DNA from: Iphinoe sp. HA4291-MV1 | GTDB taxonomy: Bacteria; Cyanobacteriota; Cyanobacteriia; Cyanobacteriales; Nostocaceae | DNA: 64,000 nucleotides | Reading direction: 5' to 3' | Assembly (NCBI GenBank): GCA_019359415.1 | Contig: JAHHHH010000007.1 | Span: 62,001-126,000, forward strand | Shown: piece after piece, positions 7,273 to 16,148 of the stretch | Position numbering within the stretch: position 1 is the stretch's first letter | Layout of the letters: the number at the start of each line of letters is the position of its first letter | Program-made: the position numbers and the translations under genes | Notes under the pieces: generated by a model | What the model was told of the DNA's origin: nothing | Databases searched by the model: none | What the model saw: only the letters and a program-made list of their open reading frames with translations

Positions 7273-8934
7273 TTATTTTCCTCGCAACAGCCCCTGCAAA
7301 AATAGACCAATTTTCACAAACATATCTTCTAACCAAAGCATGACACGGTCTAGCCATTCAAGAACTTGCTCCACAGGATGCTTCTCATACCCAATAGTTT
7401 GAGCTTGTGTTTCAATCCAATCTGGCTTTGCCTCAACTTGAGTGGTTTTCCGCTGCTGGTGAAAAATTTTTCCCTGATCGTCCTTTCTTTCAGAATGAGA
7501 AAGTGGAGAGTGGTGAGTGATGAGTTGGGAGTCAGATGAAAAAAGAGAACTCTTCGTTGTCTTCCCTATTCTTCTCGTCCGCTTTTTCTCCTTGTCTGGT
7601 TGTCTGGTTGTCTGGTTGTCCTCTTGTCCGGTGAGGAGAGAAGATTTTGTAGACTGGGATGATGTAACCAATAATTGTTGCTCGTTAACAACTTCTGTAA
7701 CCTCCTGCAAATTCCCAAACAAATCGTTCATTGTCAACCAAGGATCTGCTATGTTCTCGCTTGGCAAATGAGGGCTTTTGGGCAAAGCTGAGGAAGGAGG
7801 ACGCTGTGGTAATTTTGTAGTTTTTGGTCTCCTGTTTGAACCTATTGATAAGGATTGGTCAATACTATTGGTTGGAGTTTTTTGCTCTAATTTATTAGTA
7901 TTGCGCCCTCCAAAAAAGTAATGAATTGCCCCCCAAATTAAAGTTTTAATTTTCGATGTTTGATGTTCCGAATTACCATCTAATGCTTCTTGTTCAGTGG
8001 TAAGTTGCTGCTGTTTACCGTAGATAAATATGTTTAGCTGAGTTTGAACAGCTTGGAGCAATTGTCCACTAGCACGAGATATCGATACTACAGCATGAGA
8101 TTCCATCTGGGCGACAGCTGCGTCTAGTAATGGTAGTCTTTGGGAAATAAAAGGTAAAATTTTATACTCTAATTTATCTTCTGTTTCCGTTGCTTGCGGT
8201 AGGGCAGGTATGCTTTCTTTACTACTCGAAGTCAATTTCTTCAACAGACGGTCAATTTCAGGTAATAGTTTTGTCGTCTGCTCTTCTACTTGAGTCAACC
8301 GCCAAGAACGCCAATATATAGCAACTTCGTCAATAATTCGGTTTTGCAATTTTTCCTGCTGCTGGGGCGTCAAAATGTCCAGAATTTCATTTTCAGCGGT
8401 GACGAGTACCAAATTGCGATTCGCCAAAAGTGAAGCAATTCCCTGCACTATAGGAGGGAGAGATGAGGGAGATGAGGAACATGTTAGCGTCCCTTGCGCG
8501 TGTCCCCCTTGGGACTCAGCGAGCCGTAGGCTGGGGGATGAGGGAGATAAAGGGGATGAGGGAGGGGCGATGGGGAGAGATTCGAGAATTTTGAATTGAC
8601 TTGTCTGCTTATTCTCAACTTGCAGAATTACCGCTGCTTCTAGGACTCGCTGAATAGGAGTATCTACAGATAAAGGAGTTTCGGGATTATTAGTCTCATT
8701 TCCTTGTAACTGGAGCGTGGGTTGTTGCTCGTCTGTATGCAGTTGTTTGCCAGCTGACTCAGTTGCTTTGTGAATCAGCATATACACTGGGTAAAGTAGA
8801 GCTTCTAATGACCAATTAGCTGCAACTTGTAGATGCCGTATGGTGCGCTCAAACTGCTCGCCCCAGCGCCGAGATTTCTGGTGAAAAAAGTTAAAAAGTT
8901 TGCTTTGATAACGACCAGGGGTAACAGGAGGCAT
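7273..8934 (-). CDS. Conserved cyanobacterial hypothetical protein with low-complexity inserts
   Basis: A 553-residue soluble protein of unknown function. The N-terminus (RYQSKLFNFFHQKSRRWGEQ) and the C-terminus (EWLDRVMLWLEDMFVKIGLF) look conserved. The middle is a disordered linker rich in Ser, Pro, Gln and Lys. Two stretches are translated from repeat DNA. Bases 8455-8575 combine GATGAGGGAG repeats with a GC-rich repeat fragment (giving SSPLSPSSPSLR and ESQGGHAQ). Bases 7590-7630 contain GTCTGGTT repeats. The repeats keep the frame, showing that the linker tolerates length change. No catalytic motif was recognised. Confidence 0.82.
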   Translation of the reverse strand: MPPVTPGRYQSKLFNFFHQKSRRWGEQFERTIRHLQVAANWSLEALLYPVYMLIHKATESAGKQLHTDEQQPTLQLQGNETNNPETPLSVDTPIQRVLEAAVILQVENKQTSQFKILESLPIAPPSSPLSPSSPSLRLAESQGGHAQGTLTCSSSPSSLPPIVQGIASLLANRNLVLVTAENEILDILTPQQQEKLQNRIIDEVAIYWRSWRLTQVEEQTTKLLPEIDRLLKKLTSSSKESIPALPQATETEDKLEYKILPFISQRLPLLDAAVAQMESHAVVSISRASGQLLQAVQTQLNIFIYGKQQQLTTEQEALDGNSEHQTSKIKTLIWGAIHYFFGGRNTNKLEQKTPTNSIDQSLSIGSNRRPKTTKLPQRPPSSALPKSPHLPSENIADPWLTMNDLFGNLQEVTEVVNEQQLLVTSSQSTKSSLLTGQEDNQTTRQPDKEKKRTRRIGKTTKSSLFSSDSQLITHHSPLSHSERKDDQGKIFHQQRKTTQVEAKPDWIETQAQTIGYEKHPVEQVLEWLDRVMLWLEDMFVKIGLFLQGLLRGK

Positions 8935-9585
8935 AGGTAATTCAAAATTTACTCATTCAAAGTTCAAATCTGTTGGCATCGCGTTTTTTGGCTTTGTCCT
9001 CAACTGCCCAAAAAAGGCAATAGTATGGCTTATTATGATAATACAAAATCAGGTTTGCAAAAACAAGAACATTTTGAGCCAAAAAGATTGACTTGAAAAA
9101 ATGAATTTCTGCGGTTAACTGTTGACGAGCAAACTGATAACTTGTCGAGTATTTTTGACAAAGTTAATGATAGAGAAGTTCTCAATGGCGCTGAGGATCA
9201 ACTGCAAGTTTTTAAAGACAGTAGTCAATACTGAGATGCATAAAATACAAAAAGACATGGGTATGAATTGAATTTACCAGTCAAAGTAAGACTACTTACT
9301 TTCCAACAAAATGAGGACAACAAGTCTTTACCGCCTGTTGATAGTTTACTAGATTTGTGTTTCAGACCCCCAACTTATGCCATGGGGTTGCTCCCCTGCC
9401 CCTCTGCCTCTTGCCTCTTCTTGACTCTAGCAGAGTCAGTGGATTTATTAGATCGCTCTTTCCCCACTCCCGAATTCTCATCTAATCAATAAATCTTTAC
9501 AATCTAGCCTTGGAAAGTTAGAAGTTTTAAGGTTCACTAATGGGCTGATAGCTGCGCTTAAGCGCAACTACCAACCCTATTTACT
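8935..9585. other. Intergenic region with an acidic open stretch
   Basis: No convincing gene. Bases 9094-9231 (+) are open for 46 codons with protein-like acidic composition (LTVDEQTDNLSSIFDKVN and onward, ending in TGA), but a stop lies directly before and there is no ATG or ribosome site. It may be the tail of a lost gene. Bases 9365-9420 hold a C-rich low-complexity tract. The downstream end contains the psbN 3' region. Confidence 0.3.
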
Positions 9586-9717
9586 TTAATCTTCGTGGTC
9601 TTCAAAGGGGTCGCTCAATTCCTTACCAGGAGGACCAAACGAAGTGTAGATGGACAACGCCGTGATGAGAATCACAATAGCGCACAGAGAAATGATAAGA
9701 ACTATTGCGGGTTCCAT
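9586..9717 (-). CDS. psbN: Photosystem II protein PsbN
   Basis: A 43-residue single-span thylakoid protein needed for photosystem II assembly and repair. The sequence starts MEPAIVLIISLCAIVIL and has the family tail SFGPPGKELSDPFEDHED. It is divergent from psbH, starting 83 bases from it, which is the universal cyanobacterial and plastid arrangement. Confidence 0.97.
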   Translation of the reverse strand: MEPAIVLIISLCAIVILITALSIYTSFGPPGKELSDPFEDHED

Positions 9718-9800
9718 GACAAGTATAGATTATGTGTTCTATTCCTATAGAATATTACAGAAGATTAAAAAATGCTTTGGCAACTCATCTTAGGTGAACT

Positions 9801-10007
9801 ATGGCACAAAGAACACGGTTGGGAGATATCCTTAAACCTTTAAACTCTGAGTATGGTAAAGTGGCTCCAGGTTGGGGTACGACTCCTCTAATGGCTGTTT
9901 TTATTCTGCTATTTTTCGTGTTTCTGTTGATTATTCTGCAACTCTATAACAAGTCCTTCTTGATCCAAGATGTTTCTGTTGATTGGCGGGCTTTGGGCGG
10001 TAAATGA
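9801..10007 (+). CDS. psbH: Photosystem II phosphoprotein-type subunit PsbH
   Basis: A 68-residue photosystem II core subunit. It has the N-terminal [19 protein letters not shown], the conserved [11 protein letters not shown], one membrane helix (about 31-47) and the tail VDWRALGGK. It supports quinone-site stability and repair in photosystem II. It is followed by a strong terminator, so it appears monocistronic. Confidence 0.98.
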   Translation: MAQRTRLGDILKPLNSEYGKVAPGWGTTPLMAVFILLFFVFLLIILQLYNKSFLIQDVSVDWRALGGK

Positions 10008-10047
10008 TGTTTCCAGTTGAAAAGCCTGCATAATCAGCTATCCCACA

Positions 10048-10070
10048 CCCGGCTCCCGACCGGGTTTTTT
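10048..10070 (+). terminator. Rho-independent terminator of psbH
   Basis: CCCGG (10048-10052) pairs with CCGGG (10060-10064), followed directly by six T residues, about 40 bases after the psbH stop. Confidence 0.9.
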
Positions 10071-10109
10071 GTCATAATATGCAAGGTAGGGTCGTTTACC
10101 TCATGATCG

Positions 10110-10460
10110 ACAAAGATTTAGCGGGAAGTCCACAGCTTTAGACGTTAGTCAGAACTGTAGGAGTGAGTCCTTAGTAGGAGTAACTCTACACAAGTGTGTA
10201 CAATAGTAGTCAACGTACAACAGTAGTCAACTATCAAGATAATCAAGATAACTGCTATGTACAAGCCCCAACTATAATTCGTAATTTGTAATTAAGATTC
10301 AATTACAAATTACGAATTGCAGCTGAGCTGCTTAGAGATTTTAATGCTGCTTTGAACCTAGAAAACTATGCGCGGAAGGCTAAGCCGTGCCTGGACACTG
10401 ACGGATAACCGCTCCCATGCTCCGGTTGAAGTGTCAATTAAACCCGATTGACATATGTTG
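10110..10460 (+). mobile_element. IS200/IS605-type relic with TnpB C-terminal fragment
   Basis: Bases 10322-10408 encode RDFNAALNLENYARKAKPCL followed by DTDG and a stop. This is the last RuvC motif (D.NAA.NL) and the tail of TnpB from IS200/IS605 elements. Upstream, 10118-10140 contains TTTAGCGGGAAGTCCA, which resembles the right-end sequence of such elements. A 17-base direct repeat (10198-10214 and 10215-10231) and a 17-bp hairpin lie between. The rest of the transposon is gone. Confidence 0.65.
10277..10317. repeat. Perfect 17-bp inverted repeat
   Basis: ATTCGTAATTTGTAATT (10277-10293) is fully complementary to 10301-10317 around a 7-base loop. It could be a bidirectional terminator or a subterminal hairpin of the IS605-like relic. 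Confidence 0.75.
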
Positions 10461-10540
10461 TCTAAGGTTTGAATAGCAGTATCAATAGACTATATATATG
10501 TGGGTTTTTAAGGCGGTTTTTGAGTTTACAGGAGAAAAAT

Positions 10541-10837
10541 ATGAATGTATTTGGTATCGGTTTGCCGGAGATGGCTTTAATCTTTGTGGTAGCGCTGTTA
10601 ATCTTTGGTCCCAAAAAGCTCCCAGAAGTTGGTCGTAGTCTGGGAAAAGCAATTCGCGGTTTTCAAGATGCTTCTAAGGAGTTTCAAAATGAGTTTCAAA
10701 AAGAAGCAGTTCAGTTGCAAGAAGCAGTGAGAACGACAGCTGAACTCGAAACCAAGCAAACTGCTGAACCAGAAACCAAGCAAATAGAAGCAGCTCAATT
10801 GGAGCAAGACACTGCTAGTTCTGCTCAAAAAAGCTAG
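10541..10837 (+). CDS. tatA: Twin-arginine translocase subunit TatA/TatB-type
   Basis: A 98-residue protein with the TatA/Hcf106 layout: an N-terminal membrane helix (about 4-21), the hinge FGPKKLPEVGRSLGKAIRGF (22-41) forming an amphipathic helix, and a charged, Glu/Gln-rich tail. It oligomerises to form the pore for folded proteins at the thylakoid or plasma membrane. The ATG at 10541 was chosen over the upstream TTG because AGGAG precedes it. pth follows after 12 bases, so the two are probably cotranscribed. Confidence 0.93.
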   Translation: MNVFGIGLPEMALIFVVALLIFGPKKLPEVGRSLGKAIRGFQDASKEFQNEFQKEAVQLQEAVRTTAELETKQTAEPETKQIEAAQLEQDTASSAQKS

Positions 10838-10849
10838 ATAGAAGGCAAA

Positions 10850-11491
10850 ATGACGGAAGCTGTTGCGAAAAAAACTTTGGTGATTCCCCAGCTAATTGTC
10901 GGGTTGGGGAACCCAGAACCAAAGTATGATCAAACACGCCACAACATCGGTTTTGCTGTTGTAGAAGCACTATCCCGTTCTTGGAAGATTCCTCTAGCTG
11001 AAAATCGCAAGTTTCAAGGAGAGTATGGTGAAGGAATTGCACCAAATGGAGACAAAATCCATTTGTTGAAGCCACTGACTTATATGAATCGCTCAGGACA
11101 AGCAATGCAAGCCGTGACAAATTGGTATAAGCTGCAACCTGAGTTGGTCTTAGTTATTTATGATGATATGGATTTGCCCTTGGGAAAGACTCGCTTGCGC
11201 TTATCTGGTTCCGCTGGGGGACACAACGGTATGAAAAGCGCGATCGCACACCTTGGGACACAAAACTTTCCTCGTTTGCGTATTGGTATTGGTAAACCAA
11301 AAAGTGTAGCTAGTAGCGATGAATCAGGTGCTGTCTCTCATGTGTTAGGACGATTTTCAGCAGCCGAAAATCAGATGATGTCTCTTGTACTTCAGTTTGT
11401 GGTGGAATGCGTAGAACTGAGCCTCGAACAGGGGGTAGAAAAAGCGATGAATGTTTGTAATAGCCGCTCTTTTGAAGTCTGTGAGTCTTAG
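10850..11491 (+). CDS. pth: Peptidyl-tRNA hydrolase
   Basis: This enzyme cleaves peptidyl-tRNAs released from stalled ribosomes. The 213-residue protein has LIVGLGNPEPKYDQTRHNIG (with the catalytic His), LLKPLTYMNRSG, VIYDDMDLP (catalytic Asp) and SGSAGGHNGMKS, all Pth hallmarks. An N-terminal extension of about 14 residues precedes the core. It is downstream of tatA in the same direction. Confidence 0.97.
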   Translation: MTEAVAKKTLVIPQLIVGLGNPEPKYDQTRHNIGFAVVEALSRSWKIPLAENRKFQGEYGEGIAPNGDKIHLLKPLTYMNRSGQAMQAVTNWYKLQPELVLVIYDDMDLPLGKTRLRLSGSAGGHNGMKSAIAHLGTQNFPRLRIGIGKPKSVASSDESGAVSHVLGRFSAAENQMMSLVLQFVVECVELSLEQGVEKAMNVCNSRSFEVCES

Positions 11492-11521
11492 CTCGACTTT
11501 ATCATGGTATAATAACCTGCT

Positions 11522-11541
11522 CGTACCCCTACCGGGGTACG
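11522..11541. terminator. GC-rich hairpin between pth and rpsU
   Basis: CGTACCCC (11522-11529) pairs with GGGGTACG (11534-11541) around TACC. It lies between the convergent pth and rpsU genes. There is no T-run, so termination is likely but not certain. Confidence 0.6.
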
Positions 11542-11638
11542 ATTCATCTTGCTTAAGTTATGTATCAAGGCTGCCGAATGTGTTAAGGACTTATCTCACA
11601 TAATTAATGTTGTCAAGCAACGTCAGCACTAACTCAAT

Positions 11639-11818
11639 TTATTTCATACGTCGCTTGCGTCTGGCTGCTACTGCCTTGCGTTTGCGTTTTTCTAATGGTG
11701 TTTCAAAATGCCTGTGATACTTAACATCAGCTAAGATTCCAGCCTTGGAAACTTGGCGTTTAAATCGACGCAAAGCTGAATCTATTCCTTCATTTTCTCC
11801 TAAAACCACCTGGGTCAT
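11639..11818 (-). CDS. rpsU: 30S ribosomal protein bS21
   Basis: A 59-residue, highly basic protein with the S21 sequence: [20 protein letters not shown], a central [17 protein letters not shown] and the basic tail [17 protein letters not shown]. It binds the 30S platform near the anti-Shine-Dalgarno helix. It stands alone on the minus strand, convergent with pth. Confidence 0.97.
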   Translation of the reverse strand: MTQVVLGENEGIDSALRRFKRQVSKAGILADVKYHRHFETPLEKRKRKAVAARRKRRMK

Positions 11819-12257
11819 TCTTGTCCCTCATGTTCCTCATAATCAATATCTCCCATTGTAGTCTTGCCTTAACTTTGGTGAAACTCCCTTTGAGAAAAGT
11901 GGAGGAGGTGGGGGAGATGAGGGGACACAAGGACAAGAAAGACTTTTTGTGCCAACCAACTATTGGTTTTAACAAAGGTTTTTGAATGCTCTCGAACTGC
12001 GATCGCAGCAATCGCCGCAAGTAACCAAAAGTTGGTTGAGTTGGTATTGGTGGATGAGTTTTGATGAGGGGAGAATCTTCAATAAAAAGGAAAACTTGGT
12101 CGAACTGAGCTTCTTGTGTGAACCACGCAGCCATTTGTAAGGGCACAGCATGATGTGCCCCTACCTTGTGGTGCATACAGCTGTGAACCGCTATATTATT
12201 CAGTAGTAACACGTAAAATTTCAATAAGCAAAGAAAAATCAGCCTATTGAGAGTTGA
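11819..12257. other. Intergenic region between rpsU and rsmI
   Basis: About 440 bases without a credible gene. A minus-strand frame from 12224 overlaps rpsU and runs through repeat-like sequence (12136-12165, a GGGCACATCATGCTGTGCCC type palindrome). I see no conserved protein in it. Confidence 0.4.
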
Positions 12258-13118
12258 CTATTCACTATCTTGATCGGTCATTTTGATAGAAAGAGCTAAT
12301 TGATAGAGTTGACGACGGGGAAAAGAAATTTCTTTTGCTAACTGACGACTGGCTTGCGATCGCGATATTCCCTGACTCATTATTTTTAGCAATTCTGCTT
12401 TGAGTTCTTCTTCTGTTAGCTGGGGTTGAGTGGGTGGGGTTCCCGCCACGACTAAAGTATATTCACCTTGGGGTTCGCGTTGACTGTAGTGGCTCATTGC
12501 TTCCTCAATATTTCCCCGCCAAAATTCTTCATACAATTTAGTTAACTCCCGCGCTATGACAATTTGGCGAGTGTTTCCAAAAATGTCTGCTAAATCTTGT
12601 AAAGTTTCGCGTAGGCGGTGGGGAGACTCATAGAAAATGAGTGTACGGGGTTCTGTTTCCAGGGATTCTAAGTGCGATCGCCTCTGTTGACTTTTCGCTG
12701 GCAAAAATCCTTCAAAAACGAATCTATCTGTTGGTAATCCGGCTGCACTTAATGCAGTCATTGCTGCATTTGCACCAGGAATTGGTACAACACTTATCCC
12801 AGCCTCAACACAAACTTTCACTAGTTCATATCCCGGATCAGATATTCCTGGTATACCTGCATCAGTCACTAGAGCGATCGCACTACCGTTACCCAATTGC
12901 TCTAATAACTCTGGGATACGGCTGCTACGGTTGTGTTCATGGTAACTCACCTGCGGCGTTTTAATTTCAAAATGTTGTAGCAGTCTACCTGTGTGGCGCG
13001 TATCTTCTGCAGCAATGAGATCCACTGTTTGCAAAATTTTCACTGCCCGGAATGTCATATCTTCCAGGTTACCAATAGGCGTGCCGACAATATATAGTGT
13101 TCCTGGTTTTATATCCAT
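12258..13118 (-). CDS. rsmI: 16S rRNA (cytidine-1402 2'-O)-methyltransferase RsmI
   Basis: A 286-residue SAM-dependent enzyme of the tetrapyrrole-methylase fold that methylates the ribose of C1402 in the ribosomal P site. It shows GTLYIVGTPIGNLEDMTFRA at the N-terminus, AEDTRHTGRLL, ALVTDAGIPGISDPGYELV, PGANAAMTAL, FEGFLPAKSQQR and ARELTKLYEEFWRG. Length and motifs are typical. It is divergent from the PfkB-type kinase gene. Confidence 0.97.
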   Translation of the reverse strand: MDIKPGTLYIVGTPIGNLEDMTFRAVKILQTVDLIAAEDTRHTGRLLQHFEIKTPQVSYHEHNRSSRIPELLEQLGNGSAIALVTDAGIPGISDPGYELVKVCVEAGISVVPIPGANAAMTALSAAGLPTDRFVFEGFLPAKSQQRRSHLESLETEPRTLIFYESPHRLRETLQDLADIFGNTRQIVIARELTKLYEEFWRGNIEEAMSHYSQREPQGEYTLVVAGTPPTQPQLTEEELKAELLKIMSQGISRSQASRQLAKEISFPRRQLYQLALSIKMTDQDSE

Positions 13119-13204
13119 GAATACATATTATCTTGTCAGGTGAGCATCCTGTCCGTCATACTTTGTTCAGTCTTCACAGGAGGCGAGACACTTATCCCAC
13201 AATC

Positions 13205-14068
13205 ATGAAAAAACACGGACTATTTGTTGGTTTAGTAACCTTGGATTTGATTTACCTTGCCCAGTCTCCACCTCAGAATAACCAGAAAATAGTCGCTGCT
13301 GACTATACTACTACCGCAGGTGGTCCAGCTACAAATGCGGCTGTCACTTTCAGTTATTTGGGTAATCAAGCTACAGTGTTGGGTGTAGTGGGTTCTCATC
13401 CAATGACGCAGCTGATAAAAGGAGATTTAGCAAACTACAAAGTCGGAATCATTGATCTTGCTCCTACTACCCAAAACGCGCCACCTGTTTCTTCTATCAT
13501 TGTCACCCAAGCAACTGGTGAACGCGCAGTTATTTCCATCAACGCTGTCAAAACTCAAGTAACCAGCGAATCTATTCCACCTAAAATCCTGCAAAATGTT
13601 GATATTGTCTTGATAGATGGACATCAAATGACTGTTGGGAATGAAATTGCCCAAATGGCTAAAGCTAAGAATATCCCAATCGTCATCGATGGTGGTAGTT
13701 GGAAAAACGGGTTTGACAAAGTTTTACCTTTTGTAGATTACGCTATTTGTTCTGCTAATTTTGATCCCCCTAACTGCCATACTGAAGATGAAGTTTTTGC
13801 TTATCTCAGTGGATTTGGCATTTCCCATATTGCTATCACTCATGGAGAAAAACCCATGCGATACCTTGAGCATGGTAAAGCTGGGGTTATAGATGTGCCG
13901 ATTGTTCCAGTAGTTGATACACTAGGGGCTGGAGATATTTTCCACGGTGCTTTTTGCCATAACATCTTACAGAAAAGTTTTACCACTGCATTGGAGCAAG
14001 CAGCCCATGTTGCTTCTTTTTCCTGTCAATTTTTTGGTACGCGCCACTGGATGCATCCCCAGCAGTAG
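13205..14068 (+). CDS. PfkB-family carbohydrate kinase
   Basis: A 287-residue ribokinase-like protein with the N-terminal substrate region GLVTLDLIYLA, AGGPATNAAVTFSYLG, and the C-terminal signature VVDTLGAGDIFHGAF holding the catalytic Asp (about residue 243). The sugar specificity cannot be read from the sequence. Start at ATG 13205; an AGGAGG lies unusually far upstream, about 21 bases, and no closer alternative start exists. Confidence 0.88.
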   Translation: MKKHGLFVGLVTLDLIYLAQSPPQNNQKIVAADYTTTAGGPATNAAVTFSYLGNQATVLGVVGSHPMTQLIKGDLANYKVGIIDLAPTTQNAPPVSSIIVTQATGERAVISINAVKTQVTSESIPPKILQNVDIVLIDGHQMTVGNEIAQMAKAKNIPIVIDGGSWKNGFDKVLPFVDYAICSANFDPPNCHTEDEVFAYLSGFGISHIAITHGEKPMRYLEHGKAGVIDVPIVPVVDTLGAGDIFHGAFCHNILQKSFTTALEQAAHVASFSCQFFGTRHWMHPQQ

Positions 14069-14139
14069 ATTATCGATTTTAAAATAGGCGTGAGCTAATA
14101 ATACAGTAGAGCATTGCCTTCAAACAAAGTGTTAGGTTT

Positions 14140-14550
14140 CTAGTCTATCGGCAGTCCAACTTGCTTAAACCAGGTAAGCTTGTCCCAATACCCACGCTGA
14201 AAGCGAATTTTCCCATCTATGACGTGAAAAAAGCCACAGCCTCTCAAAGTGTATTTTTTACCTACTGTGTCTAATTCCACCCCATCCCCAACGAATGTAC
14301 CACCACCGGACCATTCAAGAATAGCCCACTCTCCATCCTCAAATAAGTTTTCGATGTGGGTGTAAGTATCTGGCGTTGAACGGAAGAATTTGACAAAATC
14401 CGCATGAATGGCGCTTTTTCCCTCAAGAGGAGTCCCGATCGCAACCTGAATGTTCACGGCATCTTCATGGTAAAGTGCAGTTGCAGCCTCTGCATCGTGG
14501 GCGTTCAGAGCTTCTACCCACGCAATAATGACTTGCTTTGGTGTTCTCAT
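14140..14550 (-). CDS. SnoaL/NTF2-like fold protein
   Basis: A 136-residue NTF2-like protein beginning MRTPKQVIIAWVEALNAHDA, with LYHEDAVNIQ and the C-terminal FFHVIDGKIRFQRGYWDKLT. The family covers small isomerases, cyclases and ligand-binding proteins, so no reaction can be assigned. It is a single gene, convergent with the PfkB-type kinase. Confidence 0.8.
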   Translation of the reverse strand: MRTPKQVIIAWVEALNAHDAEAATALYHEDAVNIQVAIGTPLEGKSAIHADFVKFFRSTPDTYTHIENLFEDGEWAILEWSGGGTFVGDGVELDTVGKKYTLRGCGFFHVIDGKIRFQRGYWDKLTWFKQVGLPID

Positions 14551-14743
14551 AGTTACTTTTTACCTACGTACAACTGTTGAGCCTAACTATTTATCCAACA
14601 AAGTGCAGTGGGTAATGCCCTTCGGAATGTTATTTTAGTAGATAATTGTCTAATATAATACACTAGCCTATGATGCTATTGAATAGCTTTGATAAGCATT
14701 GACTAAATTTGAGCAGGATTTATGTAACGGAACAAGACGATAA

Positions 14744-15583
14744 ATGAAAGACCTAGAAAAAATTTTAGAACTAGTTCGTTCCGTCGGTTGGGGAGCAACA
14801 GATAGACTGAGGTCTTACTACCATCAGACTGACAACGACAACTTACAAGTGCAGTATAGGCAGAATGAGCCAGTTACCATTGCAGATGTCAATGTCAATT
14901 ATTACATCCTAGAGAACCTACAAGCGGCTTTAGGCAAGGAGGATTTTGCTTACATTAGCGAAGAAACTTACGAAGCGGAACAAGCTAAGCAGGAATGGGC
15001 ATGGATCATTGACCCTTTAGATGGTACGCGAGATTTTATCGAAAAAACTGGGGAATATGCAATTCACATCGCATTAGTGCAGGAAACACGCCCAGTGCTT
15101 GCGGTGGTAGCAGTACCTGAAGCAGAAAAGTTGTACTATGCCATAAAGGGAGGCGGTACGTTTGTGGAAACCCGTGATGGGAAAAATTTACCATTACAAG
15201 TGTCATCACGGGAACGCATTGAGGATTTAACTATAGTCGTTAGTCGTAGCCACCGTAATGAAAGATTAAATTACCTGTTGCAACACTTACCATGTCAAAA
15301 TCAGAAAGCAGTTGGCAGTGTGGGCGGCAAAATTGCTGCAATTATTGAACAACAAGCAGATATCTATATTTCTCTTTCTGGTAAGTCTGCGCCTAAAGAT
15401 TGGGATATAGCCGCCCCAGAACTCATTCTCACAGAAGCGGGTGGTCAGTTCACTCATTTTGATGGCACGCCCTTGCAATATAACACTGGTGATGTGAATC
15501 AGTGGGGTGGTTTGCTTGCGAGCAACGGTCAGTATCACGAGGTGCTATGTCAGGAAGCCGAAACTATTCTAGCGCAGTTTTAG
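14744..15583 (+). CDS. cysQ: Inositol-monophosphatase-family phosphatase, CysQ-like
   Basis: A 279-residue Mg-dependent phosphatase. Metal-binding motifs are EETYE, WIIDPLDGTRDFIEKTGEY (about 88-106) and PKDWDIAAPELILTEAGG near the C-terminus. CysQ-type enzymes remove the 3' phosphate from PAP produced in sulfate assimilation. Inositol-1-phosphatase or fructose-1,6-bisphosphatase activity is possible within the same family, so the symbol is tentative. Confidence 0.82.
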   Translation: MKDLEKILELVRSVGWGATDRLRSYYHQTDNDNLQVQYRQNEPVTIADVNVNYYILENLQAALGKEDFAYISEETYEAEQAKQEWAWIIDPLDGTRDFIEKTGEYAIHIALVQETRPVLAVVAVPEAEKLYYAIKGGGTFVETRDGKNLPLQVSSRERIEDLTIVVSRSHRNERLNYLLQHLPCQNQKAVGSVGGKIAAIIEQQADIYISLSGKSAPKDWDIAAPELILTEAGGQFTHFDGTPLQYNTGDVNQWGGLLASNGQYHEVLCQEAETILAQF

Positions 15584-15629
15584 GATTATACTTAACTCCT
15601 CTGTAGGCGACTTGCCGTGCAGATAAATT

Positions 15630-15969
15630 ATATGATGTCCGGTTAATAAACCATAGTTAAGCGGCAAATTCAGACCACCAGTAAAAATTAGTCAAGCCGG
15701 GAATGAAATCAGGAAGGTCGAGGATTTGGCGACAGCGTTGAAATAAAGCCTCCTCAACCGCATCCAAATTTTCAAAGCTGTGATTGGCAATTGGCTCATT
15801 TGTAAGCGTCCACAAACGTTCTGCTGGTTGTCATTCAGGTGAGTGAGACGGTAAAAATGACAGATGGATACCGTCTGGTACTTCAACTTGGTCGCTTGTA
15901 TGCCCTTGGGCAATCGCCTTTTGACTGCACTCTTCTTCTATATTATGGTTGATTGTCCGGACATCATAT
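15630..15969 (-). mobile_element. Internally deleted IS630-type element with terminal inverted repeats
   Basis: The ends are 13-bp inverted repeats ATATGATGTCCGG (15630-15642, complement 15957-15969). Inside, the minus strand encodes the C-terminus of an IS630-family DDE transposase: HLSFLPSHSPE, an in-frame TGA, then QPAERLWTLTNEPIANHSFE and onward to FYWWSEFAA and a stop. Only about 340 bases remain, so it is a non-autonomous derivative. A further shared word, GCAGATAAAT, sits outside both ends in inverted orientation. Confidence 0.85.
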
Positions 15970-16061
15970 GATTTGTATTTATCTGCGTCCATCTGCTATA
16001 GGCTGCGGTTTTATATTCAAATAAAGAAGTTAAAAATAAGTTCATGATTTAGTTAACTTGA

Positions 16062-16148
16062 ATGGCAGATGTTATTACAGCGTTACAAAATACACCTGAC
16101 AGCATTGGTGCTTTTTCATCCAATGCCTTGATTTCACAACTCAAATAG
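16062..16148 (+). CDS. Possible 28-residue small protein
   Basis: ATG at 16062 opens a 28-codon frame (MADVITALQNTPDSIGAFSS, then NALISQLK and stop). The stop falls inside the left arm of a strong hairpin, the arrangement of a short transcript with its own terminator. No obvious ribosome-binding site is present and I recognise no family, so this could be chance. Confidence 0.3.
   Translation: MADVITALQNTPDSIGAFSSNALISQLK

Noticed and set aside
9268-9492. 74-residue plus-strand frame
   Set aside because: Low-complexity, C-rich DNA (CCTCTGCCTCTTGCCTCTTC), no ribosome site, no conserved pattern; treated as spacer.
11790-12224. 144-residue minus-strand frame
   Set aside because: It overlaps the real rpsU gene and runs through repeat-like DNA; composition does not look protein coding.
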